DNA of 59,634 nt from JAJRRH01 sp047638815 (GCA_047638815.1 JBLIMR010000013.1:1-59634); one strand, 5' to 3'; shown: positions 9,735 to 18,943, counted from the stretch's first letter. Numbers and translations: made by a program. The notes: generated from the sequence alone by a model not told the origin.

Positions 9735-10802
9735 TCAGCTTATAATTCGAAACTTCAAAGAGAATATATTACTCTTGACAGCTACCGATTGATCACCTAT
9801 ATCTGAGAAGGCGTAATCTAGTGTAAATCTGCGTAGGTTTAGTCCTACGCCAATGTTTGGTTGAAAGGTAAGGACTTTCTTTTCCAAGGTTTCCTGTTCG
9901 TATTGGAAGTTTCCGATGCCACCTCTTAAAAATATGAGATTGCGGTATCCAACTTCGAATCCCGCATGAGGATCCACACTTATAGGGTCCGCACTTATTA
10001 GCGTGTTTCTTTCCCCATCTGAGCTTACGTCTAAATCTATTGCAGCAAGTACCGAGAAGTTTTCATTTATTTTGAAGTTTCGTCCACCACCAACAATTAG
10101 TTTTGGCAGTGTGATCTCCAAACCGTTTTCTGGTACTTCATTGCCCGTGCGAAGAAATACATCTATCGTATTTTGATCCAAAGAATAATTCCAAGCGTTG
10201 AATGTACTGGTCGCATCTCTCAAAACTGCTCCCAGTTGCCATTTTCCAGTATGATATTGAACGCCAGCATCCAATCCGAATCCCCAGGAATTACCGAAAT
10301 CACCAACAACCCTGCGTATCACTTTAAAGTTGGCGCCCAGTCTAAGTTTTTGCTTCCATTGCCTAGCATAAGAAAATAAGAAGGCGTAATCTGCTGCAGA
10401 GAACGGTGTGATTCGGTTAAAATCTATATTCCCTTCAGCATCTATAAGTTCAGTGGTGTTAGGTATGTCATCCACGCCAAATCGCAACATTGATATTGCA
10501 AAAGCTTGCGTTGAATCTATTCTCTTAACGAACCCGGCAAAATCGTACTTGGCAATACCTGCAAAGTATTCCGCATGCATCAACCCTACTTCTGAGCCTT
10601 TTTCCACACCCAGTATTCCTGCTGGGTTCCAATATCCAGCAGTAACGTCATTGACAATGCCTATTTGAGTATTGGACATACCTAGGGCACGAGCTCCAAC
10701 ACCAATGGATAAGAACTCATTAGAAAATTTTCTCGTTTGAGAAAAAGAGTCGCCTGCAATAAGTGTCAGACAGAACGCAAATATTAAGGGAAACCGGTTC
10801 AT
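9735..10802 (-). CDS. PorV/PorQ-family outer-membrane beta-barrel protein (type IX secretion)
   Basis: 355 aa from ATG 10802, which gives a clean signal peptide (MNRFPLIFAFCLTLIAGDSFSQ). A longer frame begins at TTG 10820 but only adds six residues before this peptide. The mature start FLSIGVGARALGMSNT...GYWNPAG is the characteristic PorV/PorQ opening, and the C-terminus LKFRIIS suits a FadL-like barrel. PorV shuttles or docks cargo for the PorU sortase. Its position immediately before the C25 sortase gene indicates one functional pair. PorV and PorQ cannot be separated with certainty here. Confidence 0.85.
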   Translation of the reverse strand: MNRFPLIFAFCLTLIAGDSFSQTRKFSNEFLSIGVGARALGMSNTQIGIVNDVTAGYWNPAGILGVEKGSEVGLMHAEYFAGIAKYDFAGFVKRIDSTQAFAISMLRFGVDDIPNTTELIDAEGNIDFNRITPFSAADYAFLFSYARQWKQKLRLGANFKVIRRVVGDFGNSWGFGLDAGVQYHTGKWQLGAVLRDATSTFNAWNYSLDQNTIDVFLRTGNEVPENGLEITLPKLIVGGGRNFKINENFSVLAAIDLDVSSDGERNTLISADPISVDPHAGFEVGYRNLIFLRGGIGNFQYEQETLEKKVLTFQPNIGVGLNLRRFTLDYAFSDIGDQSVAVKSNIFSLKFRIIS

Positions 10803-10920
10803 ATAATGTGTGGAGAGCAAAAGTATTAATAAAACCCGTAATCTGGAGGGTATCTTTTATGATTTGTAAACTCTCAAAAGGTCAAAAAATTGTTTTATTA
10901 TTTAACTAATTTCGCATTTG

Positions 10921-11649
10921 ATGAAGCGTCACATACCTAATATTATTACTCTAGGCAACCTATTATGCGGTAGTCTGGCAGTTTATATAGCGATCCAAGG
11001 AAATATAAGAGATGCTGCAGCCCTTATTTTACTGGGCGCTATTCTTGATTTTTTTGATGGATTGGTTGCGCGTTTGCTTAACGTGAGCAATGAATTAGGC
11101 ATGCAACTTGACTCACTAGCGGATCTTATTACATTCGGTTTAGCACCTACTTTTATCGCATTTCACGTATTAAAAGAGGCGTTGGTTGATCAACCCATGA
11201 GTATTCCATTTATCGAGTACATGCCTTTTCTCATAGTTTTACTCTCAGCCATGCGTTTGGCAAAATTCAATATTGATGAGAGACAAGTGGAAGATTTTAT
11301 TGGCATGCCTACACCAGCCAATGCGCTATTGTGGCTCTCGATTGGTCTAAGTTGTTTTTACTTTCCAGAAGGTATGATCGCAAATATTTTTGATAATCCA
11401 GGGATAGTCATCATGACGATAATTGTTTTTTCGATTGTTATGGTTGTTGAGTTGCCAGTATTTTCTCTAAAATTAAAAAGCCTTGGTTTTAGGGGCAATG
11501 AATGGAAGATAATATTGTTGATAATCAGCATTATTCTGCTCATATTTTTATCTATCGAAGCGGTACCATTGATAATAATATTATATTTAATTTTATCACT
11601 TATTAAAAACGTCTTGGCTAAACCTGATGACAAGAAGTATATAGCATAA
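10921..11649 (+). CDS. pssA: CDP-diacylglycerol--serine O-phosphatidyltransferase
   Basis: 242 aa integral membrane enzyme that makes phosphatidylserine, the precursor of phosphatidylethanolamine. The CDP-alcohol phosphatidyltransferase signature DG-x2-AR-x8-G-x3-D-x3-D is seen as DGLVAR...GMQLDSLAD near residues 46-70. Multiple hydrophobic segments follow, and the C-terminus is a very hydrophobic IIL-rich stretch. I start at ATG 10921 rather than the preceding TTG. It is divergent from the PorV gene, and purS follows after 4 bases. Confidence 0.93.
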   Translation: MKRHIPNIITLGNLLCGSLAVYIAIQGNIRDAAALILLGAILDFFDGLVARLLNVSNELGMQLDSLADLITFGLAPTFIAFHVLKEALVDQPMSIPFIEYMPFLIVLLSAMRLAKFNIDERQVEDFIGMPTPANALLWLSIGLSCFYFPEGMIANIFDNPGIVIMTIIVFSIVMVVELPVFSLKLKSLGFRGNEWKIILLIISIILLIFLSIEAVPLIIILYLILSLIKNVLAKPDDKKYIA

Positions 11650-11653
11650 CAAC

Positions 11654-11905
11654 ATGAAGTACAAAGCAGAAATTGACATCATGCCTCTACCGGCATTATT
11701 GGATCCACAAGGAAAGGCCGTTAGTTCAGGAATGAACAGTATGGGATTGAGTGAAATAGATAATGTCCGCATAGGAAAGCATATTTCGTTGGAAGTAGAA
11801 GCTGTTAGTGAAGACATTGCAAAATCTAAAGTAGATGAAGCGTGTAAAAAATTGTTAGTGAATGAAATTATGGAAGGTTATACCTTCAAGTTAGAAACTG
11901 TTTAG
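11654..11905 (+). CDS. purS: Phosphoribosylformylglycinamidine synthase subunit PurS
   Basis: 83 aa, standard length. PurS bridges PurL and PurQ in the FGAM synthetase complex of purine synthesis. The sequence shows the typical family pattern: MKYKAEIDIMPLPALLDPQG, then NVRIGKHISLEVEA and ACKKLLVNEIMEGY. purL and purQ are not in the window. The gene is tightly packed between pssA (4 bases) and the LemA gene (2 bases), so co-transcription is likely even though functions differ. Confidence 0.93.
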   Translation: MKYKAEIDIMPLPALLDPQGKAVSSGMNSMGLSEIDNVRIGKHISLEVEAVSEDIAKSKVDEACKKLLVNEIMEGYTFKLETV

Positions 11906-11907
11906 CC

Positions 11908-12465
11908 ATGGGATTTCTTGGTGTATTTTTACTTGTTGTTTTAATCCTTCTTATATTCATTTACAACGGACTTGTTGCGAAGAAGAATAAAGTAGAGGAG
12001 TCAGAAAGTGATATAGATGTCATGTTGAAAAAGAGATTTGATCTCATACCTAATTTGGTTGAAACAGTTAAGGCATATATGTCTCATGAAAGAGAAACAT
12101 TGGTAGAACTTACTGAGCTTAGAAGCCAAGCGCAAAGTGGTGGATTGTCAACATCTGAGCAGAATGAAATTGCTTCCAAAGTGAGTCGAATGGGAAGGGG
12201 GCTGATGGTTCAGGTGGAAAATTATCCAGACTTGAAAGCAAGCAATAATTTCCTGCAACTTCAAGCATCTTGGAACGAAGTAGAAGAACAACTATCTGCT
12301 TCAAGAAGAGGTTTCAATGCTGCGGTTAATAGCTATAACAATGGCTTGGAACAATTTCCATCAAACCTTATGGCACAAATGATGAACTATGTGACCAAAG
12401 ATTACATTGACGTGCCCGAAGAAGAGAAAGGAAATACTAGTGCGAAGGAATTATTCAATAACTAA
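11908..12465 (+). CDS. LemA family membrane protein
   Basis: 185 aa. One N-terminal transmembrane helix (about residues 4-22) is followed by the conserved LemA start YNGLVAKKNKVEESESDIDV and KKRFDLIPNLVETVKAYMSHE. The remainder is helical, as in the family. LemA proteins are often paired with TPM-domain or other membrane proteins; here the partner is DUF3137, whose ATG overlaps the LemA stop by one base (TAATG). The cellular role is not established. Confidence 0.92.
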   Translation: MGFLGVFLLVVLILLIFIYNGLVAKKNKVEESESDIDVMLKKRFDLIPNLVETVKAYMSHERETLVELTELRSQAQSGGLSTSEQNEIASKVSRMGRGLMVQVENYPDLKASNNFLQLQASWNEVEEQLSASRRGFNAAVNSYNNGLEQFPSNLMAQMMNYVTKDYIDVPEEEKGNTSAKELFNN

Positions 12466-13490
12466 TGTCAGAAGCTTCCGATAATGAACGGGAAGCTTTG
12501 AAAGCACCATTTTCAACTTTTTATAATACTGAACTTATGCCTCATCTTCTGGAGTTAGAAGAGGAGCGTAAAGAAATTAAAAACACACTTATTTTTCCGG
12601 CTGTTGGTATTGGGATATTGGTTGTGATTCTGATATTTATTTTACCCAACCTAGGCATTCAATCACTAATTTTAGCAGGCATAACGGCTACCGGATTATG
12701 GGTGTGGTTTAAGACGAAAGCATCGAAAGATTACACAGCTAAATTCAAGACTCAGATAATTGGAAATATTCTCAAGTATATCAATCCAAAATTTACCTAC
12801 AGCCCTTATGGTCGTTTGGACAGGAATGAATTTGTAAGTACGGGTATTTTCAATAGGCAACCTGATAGATATCAAGGTCAGGATCTAATTAGCGGTAAAG
12901 ACGATCAAACTGTATTTAGTTTTTCTGAAGTAAATGCTCAATACTATACGAAGGATCACAAAGGTCGTAGAACATTAAATACTTTGTTCAAAGGGCTAAT
13001 GTTCAAGGCAGACTTTCATAAAGATTTTAAAAATCGCACAGTCATATTGCCAGATGCAGGAGAGAAATATTTTGGTTCAGTGGGGAGAGCTTTACAGAAA
13101 CTAAACTTCTCAAGACCCGATGTTGTCACAATGGAAAATGTCGATTTTGAAAAAGAATTTGTGGTTTACTCAAGTGATCCGCAAGAAGCACGATATTTAT
13201 TATCTCCATCTTTTATGGAGAAATTACTAGCATGTAAAAATCGCTTGAACACGGACATTTCTCTTTCCTTTCATCGATCGAGCATATATATAGCTATGCC
13301 AATCTCGAAGGAATTTTTCGAGCCTAGTATTTTTTCTACAATCATTGATGCTAACAAAACTGAGTTATACTTTAAAGATATGGAGATGGTATTGGAGATT
13401 ATTGATGAGCTGAATTTAAATACTCGCATCTGGTCGAAAATGCCCACTTTTGAAGAACCTAAGATTAAAAACACCAACCGAATTATCTAA
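12465..13490 (+). CDS. DUF3137 domain membrane protein
   Basis: 341 aa. Two closely spaced hydrophobic helices at about residues 42-85 precede a long soluble domain. The SPYGRLDRNEFVSTGIFNRQPDRYQGQDLISG segment, read in two halves, and the later GLMFKADFHKDFKNRTVI block match the DUF3137 (galanin-like) pattern. Biochemical function is unknown. The one-base overlap with the LemA gene indicates translational coupling, and the LemA-DUF3137 pairing recurs in Bacteroidota, so the two proteins probably act together at the inner membrane. Confidence 0.82.
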   Translation: MSEASDNEREALKAPFSTFYNTELMPHLLELEEERKEIKNTLIFPAVGIGILVVILIFILPNLGIQSLILAGITATGLWVWFKTKASKDYTAKFKTQIIGNILKYINPKFTYSPYGRLDRNEFVSTGIFNRQPDRYQGQDLISGKDDQTVFSFSEVNAQYYTKDHKGRRTLNTLFKGLMFKADFHKDFKNRTVILPDAGEKYFGSVGRALQKLNFSRPDVVTMENVDFEKEFVVYSSDPQEARYLLSPSFMEKLLACKNRLNTDISLSFHRSSIYIAMPISKEFFEPSIFSTIIDANKTELYFKDMEMVLEIIDELNLNTRIWSKMPTFEEPKIKNTNRII

Positions 13491-13499
13491 AACACTAAA

Positions 13500-13967
13500 A
13501 TGAAAACGATATCTATAGCCATTGTAATTGTAGTATTAGTTGTTTCCTGTACTACTCAAGAGGATAAGAAATCTAACGATCATAAGGAGACTACCGAAAA
13601 CCAAGCACCCGGAAACAACACCGGTGCCAAGAAAATCACCAAACAGATTTCAGTTTCTGGGACAAGCATAATGAAGAATGTGGATAAAGCGGAATTTGCT
13701 ACACTTATTGCCAAGGTAAATGGCACCATTTTGGATGTAAGAACTCCTGATGAATTTGGAAAAGGAAACATCGAAGGATCTATAAACATTGATATATATG
13801 ATAATACATTTGTAAAGAAGGCAAAGGAAATAGATTCGAAAAAGCCAATTTATATATATTGCCAAAGTGGAGGGCGTAGTGGACGAGCGATGGGCGAATT
13901 GAAGAAACTAGGATTCTCAGAGGTTTATAACCTAAAAGGAGGTTATGGTGGATGGATTAAAGAATAA
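13500..13967 (+). CDS. Rhodanese-like lipoprotein
   Basis: 155 aa. The signal peptide ends with the lipobox LVVSC (Cys17), so the protein should be lipid-anchored in the periplasm. A Lys/Asn/Glu-rich linker leads to a single rhodanese domain: the LDVRTPDEF motif, then catalytic Cys121 in the loop CQSGGRSGRA, and the closing NLKGGYGGW. Single-domain rhodaneses carry sulfane sulfur or persulfides; substrate is unknown. It follows the DUF3137 gene after 9 bases and ends the cluster at a strong terminator. Confidence 0.88.
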   Translation: MKTISIAIVIVVLVVSCTTQEDKKSNDHKETTENQAPGNNTGAKKITKQISVSGTSIMKNVDKAEFATLIAKVNGTILDVRTPDEFGKGNIEGSINIDIYDNTFVKKAKEIDSKKPIYIYCQSGGRSGRAMGELKKLGFSEVYNLKGGYGGWIKE

Positions 13968-13980
13968 AAAATTTCTGAAT

Positions 13981-14021
13981 AAAAAAAAAGCTGTCACGAC
14001 TTTACGAACAGCTTCTTTTTT
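13981..14021 (+). terminator. Rho-independent terminator after the rhodanese gene
   Basis: An A-run precedes AAGCTGT (13988-13994), a 13-base loop, ACAGCTT (14008-14014), then CTTTTTTCTT. The 7-bp stem and T-tract end the pssA-to-rhodanese transcript. The A-run on the left lets it also work weakly on the minus strand. Confidence 0.85.
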
Positions 14022-14022
14022 C

Positions 14023-14328
14023 TTAACCAAAAACTATGAAAATAACCAGGACCTCTCCTGATTTGTGCTTTAGATCGCACTTTTCAAATCCGTCTATTAT
14101 ACAATCGGAATAGTAAATACCCTACCTGATTAGATAAGATACTTTCATTATTATGTAATAATTTAATTTACAGTAAGTTATGGCCTATTTCTTTGTGGGC
14201 CAATTTTTCACTTACCAAGATTCTGAAAGAAAATTGAAATTAGGGTAAATGCTTGAAGGCAGCTTTTAAGATTGTTCGGGCAATTGGATCTTCAGAAATC
14301 AACAAACAAGACGCTACAATCTTTAAAA
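14023..14328. other. Convergent intergenic region without a recognised gene
   Basis: About 300 bases between the rhodanese terminator and the 80-aa gene. The only structure seen is TGGCC...GGCCA (14181-14202) followed by ATTTTT, nested within GTAAG...CTTAC (14173-14177 and 14211-14215). It could be a weak terminator. No open frame of credible composition was found. Confidence 0.4.
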
Positions 14329-14571
14329 CTACTCTTCCTCCATTTCTAGTTTATCTGCTTTCAAAATGTCTTCTGGATTGATCTGATTGAAAGTGTTTGT
14401 CGATTGATTGAAGGCTCCAAGACCGTTAATAAGAAGTGAATCATGACGTTCTTTGCTTGAGAAAAAGTATCGTGCGTTACTTTCCCAGATAACGCCATAA
14501 ATGTCTCTGCCATTTCGAAATTTGAAACGACAATGATTGCCTAAGAAAGTAGATAGTTCTTTAAGGTCCAT
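14329..14571 (-). CDS. Small conserved-looking hypothetical protein (80 aa)
   Basis: 80 aa, no signal peptide or membrane segment. The first half (LKELSTFLGNHCRFKFRNGR, then DIYGVIWE) resembles a small beta-barrel pattern in which a basic strand is followed by an RNG turn, reminiscent of Sm/SH3-like folds. This is only a visual impression. The tail is acidic (KADKLEMEEE). A TAGCTTTG promoter core sits 39 bases upstream, supporting a real stand-alone gene. I cannot name a family. Confidence 0.6.
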   Translation of the reverse strand: MDLKELSTFLGNHCRFKFRNGRDIYGVIWESNARYFFSSKERHDSLLINGLGAFNQSTNTFNQINPEDILKADKLEMEEE

Positions 14572-14609
14572 CTTAATTTTAGTTAGAAGTAGTTGGTTGT
14601 ACTTTTGAG

Positions 14610-14617
14610 CAAAGCTA
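14610..14617 (-). promoter_or_regulatory. -7 box (TAGCTTTG) for the 80-aa gene
   Basis: Reading the minus strand, TAGCTTTGC matches TAnnTTTG and lies 39 bases upstream of the ATG at 14571. Confidence 0.4.
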
Positions 14618-14713
14618 ATTTAAGATAAATAATGATCCTTGTCCAGAGATTATTAATAGGAGAGTGGAATATGCTCTAACATGAAAATATTATGATAACA
14701 AACCCTTTAACTT

Positions 14714-15721
14714 CTAAAATTCAAGGGAATAGAGTATGGTTTCCAGCCGTTTCATGTATTCTCGCTTGTTAAACTTTGGAGCAAACATAAATCCTTCAAC
14801 CGTAATTATCCTATTTTTCTTCGGATCGTGAATGGATATGGATGAAAATGGACCGCCCATTAAAGGCTCTTCAAACTTCCATAGAGATTTCAGCTCAACA
14901 CCATAATTATCATTGAAATTAATCTCCTTGTATAAAGGGTCAAAAAGCTTTTCAAGGATTAAACCTTTATCTCTGCTACTGGTTATTATGGCATTAGTTT
15001 TGGTATTAGTTTCTTGTATGATAAAATTCTTGCTGAATGCACTATCATTACTGAATGGCTCTACTTTTATAACAATATTCTGAACAACTTGATAAGCCTT
15101 GCCTGACCGATATTCCATTTTCTCGTTCTTGAACCATAAATGATTCTCACCTTCAGCGGCAAAGAAATAATCACTTGGAAGATCCAAAGATATACCAAAC
15201 TTGTTTTGAAGTTTTTCTTGAGTAACAGGATCCGTAATTCCCCTGTTAATCTTTGCATACCTTTTCCGATCTTCAAGATTGAAGGCTTCTTTTATTCTAA
15301 CTGCTTGATTTCTAAACTGGCTAATTATTGCTGAGGTATCTCGGCCATTAATTTGCACCACCAATTGACCATTCGCCCATATATTTCTTCTGTATACAGT
15401 ACTGGGCTCTTTTATGTCTCTGGCAATCTTAACAATGATGAGGTTTCGAAACTGTTTTATCAGCTTGCTTATTTTACTTGGATCGAACTGATCCACATCA
15501 AACTCAGGCTCGTAAGTAAGAAACTGTTCGCAAGGACTTTGAAGTTCCGTTAAAATTACCTGGCCTGTAATATCATCTTGATGCTCTTGATTAAGTATTA
15601 GAATCAATTCACCACTGGCACCTTTGGCATTTGGAAGAAAACTGGCATTTTGCACATCACTAGAACAAGAACTTATATACACAGTAAAAAAGAGTGCAAA
15701 AATGCCTAGCGTTTTATTCAT
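14714..15721 (-). CDS. DUF4837 family lipoprotein
   Basis: 335 aa. The signal peptide ends in a lipobox with Cys19 (YISSC). The mature protein carries the DUF4837 pattern: NAKGASGELILI, QVVQNIVIKVEPF and the late PLMGGPFSSISIHDPKKNRI segment. It is predicted to be a periplasm-facing lipoprotein. Its ATG overlaps the stop of the upstream LysM transglycosylase gene by 4 bases, so the two are translationally coupled and probably share a cell-wall role. No enzymatic motif is visible. Confidence 0.85.
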   Translation of the reverse strand: MNKTLGIFALFFTVYISSCSSDVQNASFLPNAKGASGELILILNQEHQDDITGQVILTELQSPCEQFLTYEPEFDVDQFDPSKISKLIKQFRNLIIVKIARDIKEPSTVYRRNIWANGQLVVQINGRDTSAIISQFRNQAVRIKEAFNLEDRKRYAKINRGITDPVTQEKLQNKFGISLDLPSDYFFAAEGENHLWFKNEKMEYRSGKAYQVVQNIVIKVEPFSNDSAFSKNFIIQETNTKTNAIITSSRDKGLILEKLFDPLYKEINFNDNYGVELKSLWKFEEPLMGGPFSSISIHDPKKNRIITVEGFMFAPKFNKREYMKRLETILYSLEF

Positions 15722-17253
15722 CCTCCAATAATTATTTTTTGTCCTGGTTTCAATCGTTTATCGTTCAGGTTGTAATTCATTCTCTTGAGATCTGAAACAG
15801 ATACTCCTGAGTATAACTTCGCGATGTCCCACAAGGTGTCACCACGCTGAATGGTATGATAACGCTTATCTCCATCAGATGTTGCCACATTCTTACCGAT
15901 TTTACCCGAAGCCGTTACATTATTTGCATTGGCTTTTGATCCCTTTATTAGTAATTTTTGTCCGGGGTAAATTTTATTTCCCCTTATATTATTCCAAGCT
16001 GTCAGTGATCGTAGACTTACATTGTTCCTTTGGGCAATAACCCCTAATACATCACCACTTCTTACCTTATAGTAATAACTTTCGCCTCCATCATTCGATT
16101 TCGATGATGATTTCGATTGAGCCACTTTTTTAGGGTTAAGACCATACATATTTTGTTCATTAGAGATGAAGTCCCCAATAAGATCTCTTGGTAATGTTAT
16201 GGCATTTGGCGTCTGAGATTCAGGTATGATATTTCTATAATATATCGGATTAAGATATTCCAACTCTATTGTAGAGATTTCCATATATAGCTTTATATGG
16301 TCAAATGAGATGCTTTTATGGACATGCACTGTATCGACATCTGCGTAAGTTAATCCAGGTTTTATTGGAAAAATATTGAATTTTTCTGCATGACTCATAA
16401 CAAAGTTCACGGCAATAAAACTTGGTACATAACCTCTTGTTTCCCGTGGTAAGTAATCTTTAATTTGCCAAAAATCTCTATACCCTCCAGATCTACGTAT
16501 AGCCTTATTTACGTTTCCTGGACCTGAATTGTAAGCTGCTAATACAAGATTCCAGTCACCATATATTTTGTACAATCTGTTAAGGTATTTACAAGCTGCT
16601 TTAGTGGATTTTATTGGATCCATGCGTTCATCTACATAAGAATCTATCTTGAGCCCATTTTCTTTTGCTGTTGGATACATAAATTGCCATAATCCGGTCG
16701 CACCAACTCTTGATCTAGCTCTAGGGTCTAAAGCAGATTCTACAATAGATAAGTATTTAAATTCCAATGGAAGACCATTGTTATATAATATCTCTTCCAT
16801 CATTGGAAAATACAATTCGGATTTTCCTAAAACCCGAGAAGTTCCTGATTTTCCTGCCGAGGTATAATAATTAATCGATTGTCTTACGCGTTTATTGTAA
16901 TCTAAGCTGAATGGTGAATTGTCATCTAAGACCTTCATCATTTCAATATATTCCTCATCTGTGTAAGTTGGTGTCTTTCTGAACAGCGCTGCTACGGCCG
17001 TATCAAGATATTGCGTTACATTGTTCTTTTTGGTGTCAGTTACTAGACTGTCCCATTGGTCCAGAATTGGATCATCAATATCTCGAACATCATGTTCAAC
17101 AATGACCGAATCAGCCGAAATCGTGTCATTGGCAACGGGTGCAATATCGATTTTCATCAATAAACTATCCTGTGCATATGCCTGTGAAAAACCACAAAAA
17201 ATTACGGCTAAGGGCAATGCGATTTGTTTAAACATGGAGCTAATATATGACAT
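15718..17253 (-). CDS. Membrane-bound lytic murein transglycosylase (SLT domain plus two LysM)
   Basis: 511 aa. The signal peptide ends AYAQ; either M1 or M7 (start 17235) can begin it, and M7 gives the neater peptide. The family-1 SLT lysozyme-like domain spans about residues 140-290 with catalytic Glu172 in VESALDPRA, followed by GATGLWQFM and NLVLAAYNSGPGNV. Two LysM peptidoglycan-binding domains close the protein (about 396-440, YYKVRSGDVLGVIAQ; and 465-510, YHTIQRGDTLWDIAKLY). It cleaves glycan strands to 1,6-anhydro-muropeptides, as MltD does. Coupled to the DUF4837 lipoprotein gene downstream. Confidence 0.93.
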   Translation of the reverse strand: MSYISSMFKQIALPLAVIFCGFSQAYAQDSLLMKIDIAPVANDTISADSVIVEHDVRDIDDPILDQWDSLVTDTKKNNVTQYLDTAVAALFRKTPTYTDEEYIEMMKVLDDNSPFSLDYNKRVRQSINYYTSAGKSGTSRVLGKSELYFPMMEEILYNNGLPLEFKYLSIVESALDPRARSRVGATGLWQFMYPTAKENGLKIDSYVDERMDPIKSTKAACKYLNRLYKIYGDWNLVLAAYNSGPGNVNKAIRRSGGYRDFWQIKDYLPRETRGYVPSFIAVNFVMSHAEKFNIFPIKPGLTYADVDTVHVHKSISFDHIKLYMEISTIELEYLNPIYYRNIIPESQTPNAITLPRDLIGDFISNEQNMYGLNPKKVAQSKSSSKSNDGGESYYYKVRSGDVLGVIAQRNNVSLRSLTAWNNIRGNKIYPGQKLLIKGSKANANNVTASGKIGKNVATSDGDKRYHTIQRGDTLWDIAKLYSGVSVSDLKRMNYNLNDKRLKPGQKIIIGG

Positions 17254-17309
17254 AATTCAGTTTTTGAAACGACCTATTTGGTACTTAATTATGTTACTTA
17301 CGTTAAAAA

Positions 17310-18725
17310 TCAGAAATTGTTCATTAATTCTTCAGAAAAGTTAAGTAGTTTCTTTTCATCGAACTGATTAGCAATAAGTTGAGTCCCAAACCCAAAACCA
17401 TTTGAATGTTGGTCCAAGGGCAATGAAATGGCAGGCATACCTGCTAAATTTGCATGTACTGTGAAAATGTCTTGGAGATACATTTTTATTGGATCTTTTA
17501 TACCATCTTTCTTGAATGCTGTTGTTGGTGTTGTAGGCAAAAGAATAAAGTCTGACTTTTGTAATATTTTAGATGTCTCAGTCTTAATAAGTCTTCTAAC
17601 TTTTTGAGCTTTAGCGTAATACGCATCGTAGTATCCTGAACTTAGAACAAATGCTCCCAACATTATTCTTCTTTGCACTTCTTTTCCAAAGCCCTCAGAT
17701 CGTGATTTGACATATGTGGATTCAATGTCTTGAGATTGCCCACTTCTATATCCGAAACGAATGCCATCGTAACGGGCCAAATTTGATGACGCTTCCGCGG
17801 TAGTCAACACATAGTATGCCGGAACCATGTATTTCAAATAAGGAAAACTGACAGCTTTGACTGTGTGTCCGGCATTTTCAAGTTTTTCAAGTCTTGACTT
17901 CATTGCGGCAACTATCTCAGGGTCATTCCCTTCATGTTCTACTGCTTCCTTTATATATGAGATGGTGTACTTTACATCACTTTTCTTTGGTCTGTAGTCA
18001 TCCACACCTTTGAAACTCACAGTACTATCATAGTCATCCGCACCTGACATTACTTCCAGTAATCTTGCAGCGTCTTCAGTGTTTTTTGTAAACGTACCTA
18101 TTTGATCAAAAGAGCTGGCATAGGCCAATAGTCCGTATCGAGAAATTCTACCATAAGTTGGTTTGAGGCCAATAACATTACACAAGGAAGCAGGTTGACG
18201 AATGGAACCGCCTGTATCACTTCCTAAGCTAGCCATGCATAAATCAGCAGCAACAGCAACGGCAGAGCCCCCAGAAGAACCACCAGGAACATAATCCGCA
18301 TCTAAGGGGTGAGCTACAGCGCCAAAGGCTGAATTTTCGTTTGAACTTCCCATGGCAAATTCATCACAATTCAAGCGTCCAATGATTATTACATCTTCGT
18401 CAAGCAGACGTTGAATTGCAGTAGCATTGTAGATGGATTCGAATCCCTCAAGAATTTTGGAGGAGGCACTTACTTTATGGCCATTGTATGACATATTATC
18501 CTTTATGCCAAGAACCATACCCGCAAGCTTGCCTGCAGTATTATTCATGATCTTGTCCTGAACTAATTTGGCTTGAGATAATACATCTTCCTCAAAAATC
18601 TCAAGAAAAGCATTGAGTTTGGAAGATTTAATTTTTTGCAGATAACTTTCAACAATGTTCGGCAAATTAATATTACCGTCTTTTATATTCTGTTGAACTT
18701 CAGTGAGATTGGTGTAGTTTTTCAA
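17310..18725 (-). CDS. gatA: Asp-tRNA(Asn)/Glu-tRNA(Gln) amidotransferase subunit A
   Basis: 471 aa amidase-signature enzyme that releases ammonia from glutamine for transamidation of misacylated tRNA. The Ser-cisSer-Lys triad is intact: Lys75 (GIKDN), Ser150 (GGSSGGSA) and Ser174 (DTGGSIRQPAS). The N-terminal helices and overall length fit GatA rather than a general amidase. gatB and gatC are not in the window, which is common in Bacteroidota. It follows tatA after 25 bases on the same strand, so the promoter before tatA may serve both. Confidence 0.93.
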   Translation of the reverse strand: MKNYTNLTEVQQNIKDGNINLPNIVESYLQKIKSSKLNAFLEIFEEDVLSQAKLVQDKIMNNTAGKLAGMVLGIKDNMSYNGHKVSASSKILEGFESIYNATAIQRLLDEDVIIIGRLNCDEFAMGSSNENSAFGAVAHPLDADYVPGGSSGGSAVAVAADLCMASLGSDTGGSIRQPASLCNVIGLKPTYGRISRYGLLAYASSFDQIGTFTKNTEDAARLLEVMSGADDYDSTVSFKGVDDYRPKKSDVKYTISYIKEAVEHEGNDPEIVAAMKSRLEKLENAGHTVKAVSFPYLKYMVPAYYVLTTAEASSNLARYDGIRFGYRSGQSQDIESTYVKSRSEGFGKEVQRRIMLGAFVLSSGYYDAYYAKAQKVRRLIKTETSKILQKSDFILLPTTPTTAFKKDGIKDPIKMYLQDIFTVHANLAGMPAISLPLDQHSNGFGFGTQLIANQFDEKKLLNFSEELMNNF

Positions 18726-18750
18726 GGACTTTAAAAATAGAAGTTCTCAA

Positions 18751-18924
18751 TTATTTTTCGGTACCATCCTCTTTGGTGGCATCCTTAAACTCTTTCATTC
18801 CTTTTCCTAATCCCTTCATTAATTCTGGGATTTTACGACCTCCGAACAGCAGTAGAACAACCAAAACAATAAGAACCATTGATTGTATTCCGGGCATTGC
18901 CAATATGACTAGTGAAGTATTCAT
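18751..18924 (-). CDS. tatA: Twin-arginine translocase subunit TatA/TatE
   Basis: A 57-aa protein read from ATG 18924 to TAA 18751. It has a short N-terminal transmembrane helix (about residues 14-28, MVLIVLVVLLLFGG), the invariant FGG-x-KIPEL hinge and an amphipathic helix (KGLGKGMKEFKDATK), with a short charged tail. TatA forms the protein-conducting part of the Tat pathway for folded proteins. tatC is not nearby. It is preceded by a TAACTTTG promoter core and followed by gatA. Confidence 0.92.
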   Translation of the reverse strand: MNTSLVILAMPGIQSMVLIVLVVLLLFGGRKIPELMKGLGKGMKEFKDATKEDGTEK

Positions 18925-18943
18925 AGCACGTCTAATTTAGATA

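Noticed and set aside
10803..10820. TTG start adding six residues to the PorV-type protein
   Set aside because: The ATG at 10802 starts directly at the signal peptide.
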